Shown: in pieces, positions 49,665 to 58,923 of the stretch
How positions within the stretch are numbered: position 1 is the stretch's first letter
Layout: each line of letters opens with the position of its first letter
NCBI RefSeq assembly: GCF_017676345.1
Contig: NZ_JAFFZM010000015.1
Coordinates: 1 to 64,000, forward strand
From: Streptomyces smyrnaeus
GTDB taxonomy: Bacteria > Actinomycetota > Actinomycetes > Streptomycetales > Streptomycetaceae
DNA: 64,000 bases
Direction: 5' to 3'
Position numbers and translations under genes: made by a program
Notes under the pieces: generated by a model
The model's database searches: none
What the model was told of the DNA's origin: nothing
What the model saw: only the letters and a program-made list of their open reading frames with translations

Positions 49665-50057
49665 CTATTTGTGAGCGCTCTCGCCTGTCCCGCTGTCGGC
49701 GGCCTCGTCCGCGGACGGCTGCTTGGGGATTCCGACGCTTGCCCCGCCGGACCCGGCATCAGCCGCATCGGCCGCGGTGGCCCCGTCAGCCGGTGCGGCG
49801 TCGCCACCGACCGTATCGCTCGCGTGCCCGGGCGCCTCGGCCTCGGTCGGCGACGGGCTCTCCCGGGAGGACTCCCCGTCCGGGCTCCGGGCATCGCCCC
49901 GGTCCGGCGCACCGGCACCGGAGTCCGCCGCTGCCGCCCCGTCGCCCCTCTCGACGGTGGGCTCGTGCGCTCCGGTTTCCTCCGTGGGGGTGGCCTCGCG
50001 GCTGTCCTGTGTTGACTTGCTGGACGAACGGCGGAGAAGCCTCGCAAAAACGCCCAT
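49665..50057 (-). CDS. Acidic low-complexity hypothetical protein
   Basis: The 130-residue protein begins MGVFARLLRRSSSKST, a short basic amphipathic start, and continues as Ala/Glu/Asp/Ser/Thr-rich disordered sequence ending with SVGIPKQPSADEAADSGTGESAHK. I recognise it only as a Streptomyces-type conserved hypothetical in this location. TAAGAT (-10) and GGAG lie before ATG 50057, and it heads the two-gene unit with the small protein above. It is divergent from miaA. Confidence 0.65.
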   Translation of the reverse strand: MGVFARLLRRSSSKSTQDSREATPTEETGAHEPTVERGDGAAAADSGAGAPDRGDARSPDGESSRESPSPTEAEAPGHASDTVGGDAAPADGATAADAADAGSGGASVGIPKQPSADEAADSGTGESAHK

Positions 50058-50239
50058 ATCTACTCCAGATCTTACTCGTGTGGGCGAAATCCCGCGCCTT
50101 GCGGAGCGTCCCATTGCGCCGCCCCGGGGCACCGGTGCGGAAACCGGCTGTCGGAACCTCGCAACGGGGAACGACCCCACGAGCGGTCCGTCACGTCGCT
50201 CGTTCGAGGAGCCTGAGGCGGGTTTGCGAGACTTGACCC

Positions 50240-51199
50240 GTGAATGACGCAGCCGCCCCCTCGCCTGTCTCCTCGGACTCCCCACCGGTCGTCGCCGTCG
50301 TGGGCCCCACCGCAGCCGGCAAATCCGACCTGGGTGTCTTCCTCGCGCGTGAGCTGGGCGGCGAGGTCATCAACGCCGACTCGATGCAGCTCTACCGCGG
50401 GATGGACATCGGCACCGCCAAACTGACCGTGGACGAGCGGCAGGGTGTGCCGCACCACCTGCTCGACATATGGGACGTCACCGTCGCCGCGAGCGTCGCC
50501 GAGTACCAGCGGCTGGCCCGCGCCGAGATCGACAGGCTGCGCGCCCAGGGGCAGGTGCCCGTACTGGTCGGCGGCTCCGGACTGTATGTGCGCGGGGCAC
50601 TGGACGCCATGGAGTTCCCCGGCACCGACCCGCAGGTGCGCGCCCGGCTGGAGGCGGAGCTGACCGAGCACGGCCCCGGCGCCCTGCACTCCCGGCTGGC
50701 CGCGGCCGACCCGGAGGCCGCCCGCGCCATCCTGCCCAGCAACGGACGCCGCATAGTGCGTGCCCTGGAGGTCATCGAGATCACCGGGCGGCCGTTCACG
50801 GCCAATCTGCCGGGCCACGAGGCCGTCTACGACACCGTGCAGATCGGCGTCGACGTGGCCAGGCCCGAGCTGGACGAGCGGATCGCCCGCCGCGTGGACC
50901 GGATGTGGGAGACGGGGCTGGTGGACGAGGTGGAGGAGCTGGAGCGCCAGGGGCTGCGGGAGGGGCGCACGGCCTCGCGCGCCCTGGGATATCAGCAGGT
51001 CCTCGCGGCTCTCGCGGGGGAGCGCACGCTGGAGGAGGCGCGCAGGGAGACGGTCCGTGCCACCAAGCGCTTCGCGCGCCGTCAGGATTCCTGGTTTCGC
51101 CGCGATCCCCGGGTGAACTGGCTCAGTGGGGCGGTGGCGGACAGGCGGGAACTGCCGGGTGCGGCGCTGTCGTTGCTCACGAAGGCGGTTACAGCCTGA
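50240..51199 (+). CDS. miaA: MiaA: tRNA dimethylallyltransferase
   Basis: The 319-residue enzyme transfers a dimethylallyl group to A37 of UNN-reading tRNAs, the substrate for MiaB. The P-loop VVGPTAAGKSDLGV (about 20-33), the INADSMQLYRGMDIGTAK motif with the catalytic Asp, HHLLDI, VGGSGLYVRG and the ASRALGYQQV segment are all intact. Start GTG 50240, in agreement with an unstructured short leader. Its upstream region holds the divergent promoter of the acidic-protein gene. Confidence 0.95.
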   Translation: MNDAAAPSPVSSDSPPVVAVVGPTAAGKSDLGVFLARELGGEVINADSMQLYRGMDIGTAKLTVDERQGVPHHLLDIWDVTVAASVAEYQRLARAEIDRLRAQGQVPVLVGGSGLYVRGALDAMEFPGTDPQVRARLEAELTEHGPGALHSRLAAADPEAARAILPSNGRRIVRALEVIEITGRPFTANLPGHEAVYDTVQIGVDVARPELDERIARRVDRMWETGLVDEVEELERQGLREGRTASRALGYQQVLAALAGERTLEEARRETVRATKRFARRQDSWFRRDPRVNWLSGAVADRRELPGAALSLLTKAVTA

Positions 51200-51307
51200 T
51201 CACGTGATGGCATCGGGAAGCCCTGAGCGACCGTCCCGTTACCCCCGGCGTGCCATCATCGACCATCGTTGAGAGCCGTGAAGCCGGAGTTGGGAGGGCG
51301 CGTGGCA

Positions 51308-51778
51308 ATGGAGGCCAGCCCTCGCGACAACTCTTCTTCCGCGGACGCCGGGCCCCACTCGAACCGTGAGCCCTCCGCGGAGCGCGAGCTGCCGGACGAG
51401 CCGTCCGCCGTGGACCCCGGGCCGGAGCCCGGCCCCCCGGTGGAGCCGCACGAGCTGCGTCCGCAGCGCAAGCTGCGGCTGTGGCAGCTGGCACCCATCG
51501 TGGTGCTCGGTGCTCTCGGCTCGCTGATGTTCGCCTTCCCCCTGGCCTTCGAGCCCGGCGGCAGCTCAGGAGCGGTGGTCTCGATGCTCGGGCTCCTGCT
51601 GTGCGGCTGCGCGGCGGGCTGGGGCGTGATGGCGGCCCGCAGGGTGGGCCACACCTGGCCGGGGCTCCCGGCGCGCGGCTCGGGCGGACGTCCGGACTGG
51701 CGCGTCGTGCTGATGTACACCGTCGTGGTCTGCACCGTCGTCGTCCTGGCCGTCTGGCGGGTCGCCCGACTGCGCTGA
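51308..51778 (+). CDS. Hypothetical membrane protein with acidic N-terminus
   Basis: The 156-residue protein has about 60 acidic, Pro/Glu/Ser-rich residues, then three hydrophobic helices: LAPIVVLGALGSLMFAFPLAF, VVSMLGLLLCGCAAGWGVM and VLMYTVVVCTVVVLAVWRVA. No catalytic motif is visible. GGAGGG (51293-51298) fits ATG 51308 (nine bases); the GTG at 51302 is too close. Its position between miaA and dapF is conserved in Streptomyces as I recall. Function unknown. Confidence 0.7.
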   Translation: MEASPRDNSSSADAGPHSNREPSAERELPDEPSAVDPGPEPGPPVEPHELRPQRKLRLWQLAPIVVLGALGSLMFAFPLAFEPGGSSGAVVSMLGLLLCGCAAGWGVMAARRVGHTWPGLPARGSGGRPDWRVVLMYTVVVCTVVVLAVWRVARLR

Positions 51779-51931
51779 TCCCGTGCCGCCGCGTGCGAGG
51801 GCCGTCCGCGGTCGCCGCTCCGCGTCCGGCCTGTGCGCCGCGTCCGGCGACGGTCCGCTCCTCCTTCCCACAACCGGGGCGCGTCCTCCCCACAACCGGG
51901 GCGCACCGCGATCTCCCGTACGATCGGCAGC

Positions 51932-52813
51932 GTGACCAGCGCACCAGGCGTGCCGTTCCTCAAGGGACACGGCACAGAGAACGATTTCGTGATCATCCCG
52001 GACCCGGACGGCACGCTCGACCTGTCGCCGGAGGCGGTGGCGCGGCTGTGCGACCGGAGGGCGGGCATCGGCGGGGACGGCGTGCTACGCGTCGTGCGCT
52101 CCGCCGCACACCCCGAGGCGCGCTCCATGGCCGCCGAAGCGGAGTGGTTCATGGACTACCGCAACAGCGACGGCTCCGTCGCCGAGATGTGCGGCAACGG
52201 GACCCGGGTCTTCGCACGCTATCTGGAGCGCGCCGGACTGGCCGGGCCCGGCGACCTGGCCATCGCCACCCGGGCGGGTGTGCGCAAGATCCACATCGCC
52301 AAGGACGGCGGCGGTATCACCACCGGGATGGGCACGGCCGAGCTGGCGGAGCCGGGCGGCGAGGGCGACGGGATCACCGTCAGCGTCGCCGGGCACACCT
52401 GGCCGGTGCGCAAGGTCGGCATGGGCAATCCGCACGCGGTCGCCTTCGTCTCCGACCTGGCGGACGCCGGACCACTGCTGGAGTCCCCCGAGGTACGGCC
52501 GGCCGCTGCCTACCCGGACGGCGTCAACGTCGAGTTCGTCGTCCCGCGCGGACCCCGGCACGTGGCGCTGCGGGTGCACGAGCGCGGCGCGGGGGAGACC
52601 CGGTCCTGCGGCACCGGCGCCTGCGCCGTGATGGTCGCGGCAGCCCGCAGGGACGGCGTGGACCCCCGCAGGGACGGGGTCGCGGTGACCTACACGGTGG
52701 ATGTGCCAGGAGGTCGACTGGAGATCACCGAGCGGGCCGACGGTGAGATCGAGATGACGGGTCCGGCCGAGATCGTCGCAGAGGGCACCATCGCTTCCGA
52801 GCTGCTCGCGTGA
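51932..52813 (+). CDS. dapF: DapF: diaminopimelate epimerase
   Basis: The 293-residue enzyme interconverts LL- and meso-diaminopimelate for peptidoglycan and lysine. Streptomyces use LL-DAP in the wall, so DapF works towards lysine. Both catalytic cysteines are present: AEMCGNGTRVFARYL (about 85) and RSCGTGACAVMVA (about 230). KGHGTENDFVII and FMDYRNSDGSVAE match the family. TACGAT ends seven bases before GTG 51932 and there is no Shine-Dalgarno, so the mRNA is probably leaderless. Confidence 0.95.
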   Translation: MTSAPGVPFLKGHGTENDFVIIPDPDGTLDLSPEAVARLCDRRAGIGGDGVLRVVRSAAHPEARSMAAEAEWFMDYRNSDGSVAEMCGNGTRVFARYLERAGLAGPGDLAIATRAGVRKIHIAKDGGGITTGMGTAELAEPGGEGDGITVSVAGHTWPVRKVGMGNPHAVAFVSDLADAGPLLESPEVRPAAAYPDGVNVEFVVPRGPRHVALRVHERGAGETRSCGTGACAVMVAAARRDGVDPRRDGVAVTYTVDVPGGRLEITERADGEIEMTGPAEIVAEGTIASELLA

Positions 52814-52958
52814 CAGCGTGCCCGATTCTCGTGCGGTCGTGATGCCGTCTGCTGACGGGCCGTCCGTTTCCGTGACCGCTCGCTGACCCGGCGTCGCACG
52901 ATGGGGTGATCCGCCTCACGCTCGACAGGAGCCGGCCGAAGGCACGTGATGGGGTCGG

Positions 52959-52964
52959 TACCAT
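52959..52964 (+). promoter_or_regulatory. Probable -10 of rshA
   Basis: TACCAT lies 41 bases before ATG 53005, giving a short leader with GGGAGG. No good -35 was seen. Confidence 0.35.
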
Positions 52965-53004
52965 CGCACCCCCGGCCCGGGGTGCGCAAGAGCGGGAGGT
53001 GCCC

Positions 53005-55266
53005 ATGAGCGCGGTGCGCAGTCTGCGGAAACTGAGCAGAGCGGCACTGCTGGGCGCCACGCCACGGGACTCCTTGCCGGACGCCATCGAGCACGTCGCC
53101 AAGGTGCACAGGGCGCATCATCCGAGGGCCGATCTGCGGCCACTGCGCAGGGCCTACATGCTGGCCGAGTCCTCGCACCGAGGACAGATGCGCAAGAGCG
53201 GTGAGCCCTACATCACCCACCCCCTCGCGGTCACCCTGCTGCTCGCCCAGCTCGGCGCGGAGACCACCACGTTGACCGCGTCGCTGCTGCACGACACGGT
53301 CGAGGACACCGCCGTGACGCTCGAACAGGTGCGGCAGGAGTTCGGCGACCAGGTCTGCTATCTGGTGGACGGCGTCACGAAGCTGGAGAAGGTCGACTAC
53401 GGGTCGGCCGCCGAGCCGGAGACGTTCCGCAAGATGCTCGTCGCCACCGGCAACGACGTGCGGGTGATGTCCATCAAGCTCGCCGACCGGCTGCACAACA
53501 TGCGCACCCTCGGGGTGATGCGGCGTGAGAAACAGGTCCGCATCGCCAAGGTGACCCGCGATGTGCTGATCCCGCTCGCCGAACGGCTCGGCATCCAGGC
53601 CCTCAAGAGCGAACTGGAGGACTTGGTCTTCGCGATCCTCCACCCGGAAGAGCACACCGCCACACGCGAGTTGATCCGCGAGCACAACTCGCGCCCCGAC
53701 CCGCTGACCGGCTTCGCCGCCCAGGTGCGCCGCACGCTGCGCGAGGCCGGGATCGCCGCCCAGGTGCTCATCCGCCCCCGGCACACCGTCTCCGTGCACC
53801 GGTTGCGGCTCAAACGCGGCCAGCTGGGCGACTGCGACTACGCCCGGCTGCTGGTCCTCGTGGACGAGGACGCGGACTGCTACGCCGTGCTGGGGGAGCT
53901 GCACACCTGCTTCGCCCCCCTCGTCTCCGAGTTCAAGGACTTCATCGCCGCGCCCAAGTTCAACCTGTACCAGTCGCTGCACACCGCCATCGCCGACGAG
54001 GAGGGCAGGGTCGCCGAGGTGCTTGTGCGCACCCGCCGGATGCACCGGGTGGCCGAGACCGGCGTCATCGCCCTCGGCGACCCGCATGTGGCGGGGGAGA
54101 CGGCCCCCGACGCCGCCGAAGGGGCCGCGCAGGGCCCAGCCGCCGCGACCGCCGACGCGGCCGGGGAGCGCACCGACCCGACCCGCCCCGGATGGCTCTC
54201 GCGCCTGCTGGAGTGGCAGAGCCACGCACCCGACCCGAACACTTTCTGGCAGGAGCTGCGCGACGAACTGGCGCAGGACCTGGAAATCACCGTCTACTGC
54301 GCCGTCCCCGGGGCGGAGGGGACCGCCGGTGGTGCGCTGCCGCTGCCCGCGGGCGCGACCTGTGTGGACGCCGCGTACGCCCGGCTGGGAGAGGCCGCTC
54401 ACCGGTGCATCGGGGCCCGCGTCAACGGCCGGCTGGCGGCACTCACCACGGTGCTGCGGGACGGGGACGCCCTCCAGCTCTTCCTGGAGTCCAGCCACGG
54501 CAGCCCCTCGGGCCCATCCCCCGAGTGGCTCGACCATGTGAGGACGCCGTCCGCGCGGCTCGCCATCCGGGAGTGGCTCGCCGCGCACGGCCGACGCGAG
54601 GGCGACCAGGCCGTGAGCGAGCCGGCTGCCGGCCGGGAAGGCACTCGGCAGGCGGCCCGCGAGGTCCTTTCCGAAGCGGCGCGGGAGGAACTCCACCAGG
54701 AGCGCCGGCGCCACCAGGAACTCCGGGACGAGCCGCACCGGAGGCTGGGGCAGCCGTACGTACCGCAGGAGGTCGAGGAGCACCCGGAGCAGTACGCGGA
54801 GTACGGGGAGAACATTCCCGTCGTCCCCGGCCACCCCGGGACGCCCGTGCGGCTCGCCCGCTGCTGCACGCCCGTACCGACGGACGCGGTCACCGGGTTC
54901 CCGGTACGGGGCGGCGCCGTCACCGTGCACCGCGACAGCTGTCAGTCGGTGGCCCGGATGGCCTCCGCCGGGCGCCTCACCCTGCCGGTGCGCTGGGAGC
55001 AGGGCGACGCCGGGTGCAGGGTCACCCTGCGGGCCGAGGCGTTCGGACGGCCGCATCTGCTCGCCGATCTCACCGAGGCCATCGCCGCCCAGGGCGCCGC
55101 CGTCGTCTCGGCCGACGTCGAGCCCCCGTGCGAGCAGCGTGTGCGGCACACCTACACGCTCCAACTCCCCGACGCCGCGGGGCTGCCCGCGCTGATGCGC
55201 GCCATGCGCCGGGTGCCGGGCGTCTACGACGTCACCCGCTCGGTCCGCCAGACCGCCGCGAACTGA
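53005..55266 (+). CDS. rshA: RshA: RelA/SpoT homologue
   Basis: The 753-residue protein has an N-terminal HD hydrolase domain (about 40-190) with HRGQMRKSGEPYITHP, LLHDTVEDT and IKLADRLHNMRTL, all the manganese and ppGpp-hydrolysis residues I can check. The synthetase domain (about 230-370) is changed: the usual GRPKHLYSI element reads RPRHTVSVHRL, and FKDFIAAPKFNLYQSLHT keeps most but has Glu before FKD in place of Arg. An insert (about 370-400), a TGS domain (about 430-510) and an ACT domain (about 670-750) follow. In S. coelicolor the rshA product is the second ppGpp enzyme. GGGAGGTG precedes ATG 53005. Confidence 0.88.
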   Translation: MSAVRSLRKLSRAALLGATPRDSLPDAIEHVAKVHRAHHPRADLRPLRRAYMLAESSHRGQMRKSGEPYITHPLAVTLLLAQLGAETTTLTASLLHDTVEDTAVTLEQVRQEFGDQVCYLVDGVTKLEKVDYGSAAEPETFRKMLVATGNDVRVMSIKLADRLHNMRTLGVMRREKQVRIAKVTRDVLIPLAERLGIQALKSELEDLVFAILHPEEHTATRELIREHNSRPDPLTGFAAQVRRTLREAGIAAQVLIRPRHTVSVHRLRLKRGQLGDCDYARLLVLVDEDADCYAVLGELHTCFAPLVSEFKDFIAAPKFNLYQSLHTAIADEEGRVAEVLVRTRRMHRVAETGVIALGDPHVAGETAPDAAEGAAQGPAAATADAAGERTDPTRPGWLSRLLEWQSHAPDPNTFWQELRDELAQDLEITVYCAVPGAEGTAGGALPLPAGATCVDAAYARLGEAAHRCIGARVNGRLAALTTVLRDGDALQLFLESSHGSPSGPSPEWLDHVRTPSARLAIREWLAAHGRREGDQAVSEPAAGREGTRQAAREVLSEAAREELHQERRRHQELRDEPHRRLGQPYVPQEVEEHPEQYAEYGENIPVVPGHPGTPVRLARCCTPVPTDAVTGFPVRGGAVTVHRDSCQSVARMASAGRLTLPVRWEQGDAGCRVTLRAEAFGRPHLLADLTEAIAAQGAAVVSADVEPPCEQRVRHTYTLQLPDAAGLPALMRAMRRVPGVYDVTRSVRQTAAN

Positions 55267-55389
55267 CGGTCTCTCCGACCGCCGGGCCGGGGACCGGGAC
55301 CGTACGGGCGGAGGCGCCCGACGTCCCCTTTCGGGTGGACGCGCCCCGGGGGAGTCGGCAGCGGCACCGGCCGCTGGTAGCGATGACCC

Positions 55390-56949
55390 ATGGCCCTCAC
55401 AGCCCTCACTCGCTCACCCGCCGGACGGCGCGGTGCCCTCGCAGGTACGGTCACCGTCACAGCGCTCGCACTGGTCGGCGCCGCACTCCCCGCGCCGACG
55501 GCGGCCGGGATCGGCGACCACCTCTTCCCGCAGCTGGGCAACCCCGGATACGACGTCCGTACCTACGACCTGTCCTTCGACTACAGCGGTGACAACAGCA
55601 GGCCGCTCAACGCCCGTACCGTCATCGAGGCGCAGGTCACCGCCGGGCCCATGGAGCGGTTCAACCTGGACTTCGCGGGCGGCGAGGTCAGCTCGGTGCA
55701 CGTCGACGGGCGGCCCGCGCAGCATGCCAGGGCGGGTGAGGACCTGGTGGTCACCCCGCCCACGCCGCTGCGGCGCGGTGCCCGGATGCAGGTCGAGATC
55801 CGCCACACCAGTGACCCCACCATCAAGAACGGCGGCTGGGTGCGCACCAAGGACGGCCTGGCCATGGCCAACCAGGCCGACGCCGCGCACCGGGTCTTCC
55901 CCTCCAACGACCACCCGGCGGACAAGGCCATGTTCACCTTCCGGGTACGGGCCCCGCGCGGGCTGACCGTCGTGACGGGCGGGCTGCCCACCGGCCGGAC
56001 CCGCGCGGGACAGGACACCGTCTGGACGTACCGGATGGTGCATCCCATGGCCACCGAGCTGGCGCAGGTGTCGATCGGCCGTTCCACTGTCGTGCGCTCG
56101 AAAGGCCCGCACGGACTGCCGCTGCGCCACGTTGTCCCCACAGGTCAACGCGAAGCGCTGGAGCCCGTGCTGAACGAGACGTCACGGCAGATCGCCTGGA
56201 TGGAGCGCAGGGCGGGGAAGTACCCGTTCGAGAACTACGGTCTGCTGGCCGCCGAGGTGGAGACCGGCTTCGAGCTGGAGACGCAGACCCTCTCGCTCTT
56301 CGAGCACAAGCTGCTCTCTTCGCGTAAGTACCCGGACTGGTACCGGGAGTCACTGATGATGCACGAGCTGGCGCACCAGTGGTACGGCAACAGCGTCTCG
56401 CCGCACCGCTGGACCGATCTGTGGCTGAACGAGGGCCATGCGACCTGGTACGAGTGGGCCTACGCCGCGGAGCGGGGCGGCTTCTCGGTGGACGAGCGGG
56501 CGCGCGCCTCCTACGAGCAGTCCGACGCCTGGCGCAAGCGCTACGGCCCGCCGGCCGCGCTCTTCCCGGCGCGGAAGAGCGGGAAGATCCAGCTGTTCAG
56601 CCCCATCGTCTACAACGGCTCCGCCGTCGTGCTCTACGCGCTGCGGGAGCGGATCGGCGAGGAGGCCTTCGCCCGGCTGGAGCGCGCCTGGCCGCGCCGG
56701 CACCGTGACTCCACGGCCACCACCGCCGACTTCATCAAACTGGCGAGCGAGATCTCCGGCAAGGACCAGAGCGCCTTCCTGAAGAAGTGGCTCTACGGGA
56801 AGACCACCCCGCCCATGCCGGGGCACCCGGACTGGACCCAGAAGAAGCCGGCCAAGAGCCCGACCGCCAAGCCGGGCACCGATGCGAAGCCGGGCACCGA
56901 CTCCGCGAGCTCCGCCAGAGCCCTCGGGGGGCACCACAACCACCCGTAG
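55390..56949 (+). CDS. Secreted M1-family zinc metallopeptidase
   Basis: The 519-residue protein has a signal peptide (basic start, hydrophobic ALAGTVTVTALALVGAALP, cut near AAG) and the M1 zinc site MMHELAHQWYGNS with the third ligand Glu 18 residues on (LWLNEGHATW). The substrate-binding GAMEN motif is replaced by GFELETQT, a variant that keeps the Glu. The final 40 residues are Lys/Pro/Thr-rich and end with HHNHP. An exported aminopeptidase. The ATG is six bases after TAGCGA, suggesting a leaderless mRNA. Confidence 0.9.
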   Translation: MALTALTRSPAGRRGALAGTVTVTALALVGAALPAPTAAGIGDHLFPQLGNPGYDVRTYDLSFDYSGDNSRPLNARTVIEAQVTAGPMERFNLDFAGGEVSSVHVDGRPAQHARAGEDLVVTPPTPLRRGARMQVEIRHTSDPTIKNGGWVRTKDGLAMANQADAAHRVFPSNDHPADKAMFTFRVRAPRGLTVVTGGLPTGRTRAGQDTVWTYRMVHPMATELAQVSIGRSTVVRSKGPHGLPLRHVVPTGQREALEPVLNETSRQIAWMERRAGKYPFENYGLLAAEVETGFELETQTLSLFEHKLLSSRKYPDWYRESLMMHELAHQWYGNSVSPHRWTDLWLNEGHATWYEWAYAAERGGFSVDERARASYEQSDAWRKRYGPPAALFPARKSGKIQLFSPIVYNGSAVVLYALRERIGEEAFARLERAWPRRHRDSTATTADFIKLASEISGKDQSAFLKKWLYGKTTPPMPGHPDWTQKKPAKSPTAKPGTDAKPGTDSASSARALGGHHNHP

Positions 56950-57030
56950 GCCCCACAGGGCTCTGTTCCGGGGTTCCCGGGTTCCCGGCCGGCGCGGGCC
57001 GGGGGCGCAAATACGGGTGACGGCGTCGCT

Positions 57031-57064
57031 GCGCCGTGCGACCATCCTTGTGGCCGCACGGCGC
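57031..57064 (+). terminator. Terminator of the M1 peptidase gene
   Basis: A ten-base perfect stem (GCGCCGTGCG with CGCACGGCGC) and 14-base loop, 82 bases after the stop. A second hairpin (57101-57123, ten pairs, three-base loop) lies nearer hflX and could be a second terminator. Confidence 0.45.
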
Positions 57065-57171
57065 GGTGGCGCGGGAGCGGACCGATTCGGGACCGCACCC
57101 CGCCGGGGGAATCTTCCCCGGCGTCCGGGCGTTGTGCGGTACAGAATCTTCCCTCGACCTTAAGGATCCAC

Positions 57172-58671
57172 TTGACCCACTCCTCTTCCCTTCCACAGAA
57201 CGGCCAGCGCATCGCCACGACGAACCGCCGAGCCGACGCCCTGATGGAAGAGGACGTCGCTCTTAGTCACACGTTCGACGAGAACCGTGACGGTGATCAG
57301 CTCGACCGCTCCGAACGAGCGGCGCTGCGGCGAGTGGCCGGTCTCTCCACCGAGTTGGAGGACGTCACAGAGGTTGAGTACCGGCAGCTGCGCCTGGAGC
57401 GTGTCGTGCTGGTCGGCGTCTGGACCTCCGGTACGGCGGACGACGCCGAGAACTCCCTCGCGGAGCTGGCGGCCCTCGCCGAAACGGCCGGAGCACTGGT
57501 GCTCGACGGCGTCATCCAGCGCAGGGACAAGCCGGACGCGGCCACCTACATCGGCTCCGGCAAGGCCGCCGAGCTGCGGGACATCGTCCTGGAGACCGGC
57601 GCCGACACCGTGGTGTGCGACGGTGAGCTGACCCCCGGCCAGCTCATCCACCTCGAGGACGTCGTCAAGGTCAAGGTCGTCGACCGCACGGCCCTGATCC
57701 TCGACATCTTCGCCCAGCACGCCAAGTCGCGTGAAGGCAAGGCGCAGGTGGCGCTGGCGCAGATGAACTACATGCTTCCCCGGCTGCGTGGCTGGGGTCA
57801 GTCGCTCTCCCGGCAGATGGGTGGCGGTGGCTCCGGCTCGGCAGGTGGCGGTATGGCCACCCGTGGCCCCGGTGAGACCAAGATCGAGACGGACCGGCGA
57901 CGGATCCGCGAGAAGATGGCGAAGATGCGCCGGGAGATCGCGGAGATGAAGACCGGCCGCGAGGTGCAGCGACGGGATCGCCGACGCAACAAGGTGCCGT
58001 CCGTCGCCATCGCCGGGTACACCAACGCGGGCAAGTCCTCGCTGCTCAACCGGCTCACAGGTGCGGGCGTACTGGTGGAGAACGCGCTGTTCGCCACCCT
58101 GGACCCGACCGTGCGCAAGGCGGAGACGCCCAGCGGCAGGGCCTACACGCTGGCCGACACGGTCGGCTTCGTCCGGCACCTCCCGCACCACCTGGTGGAG
58201 GCCTTCCGCTCGACCATGGAGGAGGTCGGCGACGCCGATCTGATCCTGCACGTGGTCGACGGCGCCCACCCGGCGCCGGAGGAGCAGCTCGCCGCCGTAC
58301 GCGAGGTCATCCGCGAGGTCGGTGCGGCAGAGGTGCCCGAGATCGTGGTGGTCAACAAGGCGGACGCGGCCGATCCGCTCGTCCTGCAGCGGCTGCTGCG
58401 CAACGAGAAGCACGCACTGGTCGTCTCCGCCCGCACCGGGCAGGGTGTCGACCAGCTGCGCGAGCTGATCGACAATGAGCTGCCGCACCCCTCCGTCGAG
58501 CTGGAGGTGCTGCTGCCCTACACCGAGGGCAAGCTGGTCTCCCGGGTGCACACCCAGGGCGAGGTGCTCTCCGAGGAGCACATCGAACAGGGCACCCTGC
58601 TCAAGGCCAGGGTGCACGAGGAGCTTGCCGCGGAGCTGCGCGCCTTCCAGCCGCTGGTCGCCCGGCCGTAG
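57172..58671 (+). CDS. hflX: HflX: ribosome-associated GTPase
   Basis: The 499-residue GTPase rescues or splits stalled ribosomes after heat or antibiotic stress. The N-terminal HflX domain has DKPDAATYIGSGKAAEL and HAKSREGKAQVALAQMNYMLPRL; the glycine-rich GGGGSGSAGGG loop and GPGETKIETDRR follow. G motifs: G1 GYTNAGKSSLLN, G3 DTVGFV and G4 NKAD. The start is TTG 57172, preceded by AAGGA six bases upstream, and the N-terminal ADALMEEDVALSHTF is typical for Streptomyces HflX. Terminated by the strong hairpin at 58748-58782. Confidence 0.93.
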   Translation: MTHSSSLPQNGQRIATTNRRADALMEEDVALSHTFDENRDGDQLDRSERAALRRVAGLSTELEDVTEVEYRQLRLERVVLVGVWTSGTADDAENSLAELAALAETAGALVLDGVIQRRDKPDAATYIGSGKAAELRDIVLETGADTVVCDGELTPGQLIHLEDVVKVKVVDRTALILDIFAQHAKSREGKAQVALAQMNYMLPRLRGWGQSLSRQMGGGGSGSAGGGMATRGPGETKIETDRRRIREKMAKMRREIAEMKTGREVQRRDRRRNKVPSVAIAGYTNAGKSSLLNRLTGAGVLVENALFATLDPTVRKAETPSGRAYTLADTVGFVRHLPHHLVEAFRSTMEEVGDADLILHVVDGAHPAPEEQLAAVREVIREVGAAEVPEIVVVNKADAADPLVLQRLLRNEKHALVVSARTGQGVDQLRELIDNELPHPSVELEVLLPYTEGKLVSRVHTQGEVLSEEHIEQGTLLKARVHEELAAELRAFQPLVARP

Positions 58672-58747
58672 CCGGGGGCCGTACAGCCGTACAGCCGCAC
58701 AGCGAGAAGGGCGTACAGCAACACCGAGGCGCCCAGCACACGGAAAA

Positions 58748-58782
58748 GGGCCCGCCCCCTCCCGACGGGAGGGGGCGGGCCC
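58748..58782. terminator. Strong bidirectional terminator after hflX
   Basis: A perfect 16-bp GC stem (58748-58763 with 58767-58782) around a three-base loop, flanked by AAAA on the left and ATTT on the right. It serves hflX and the convergent protease gene. Confidence 0.85.
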
Positions 58783-58923
58783 ATTTCCGTCCACCGGCTG
58801 TTCGCCGGCGCCCACCGGCTGTCCGGCTCGGCTGGTCCGACCGGTGCGGCCCGGTCGGCTTGTCCGGCCGGTGCGGCTGGTCGATGCCGGCTGTCGGCTG
58901 TCGGCTTCCGGCGTCTGCGCTCG

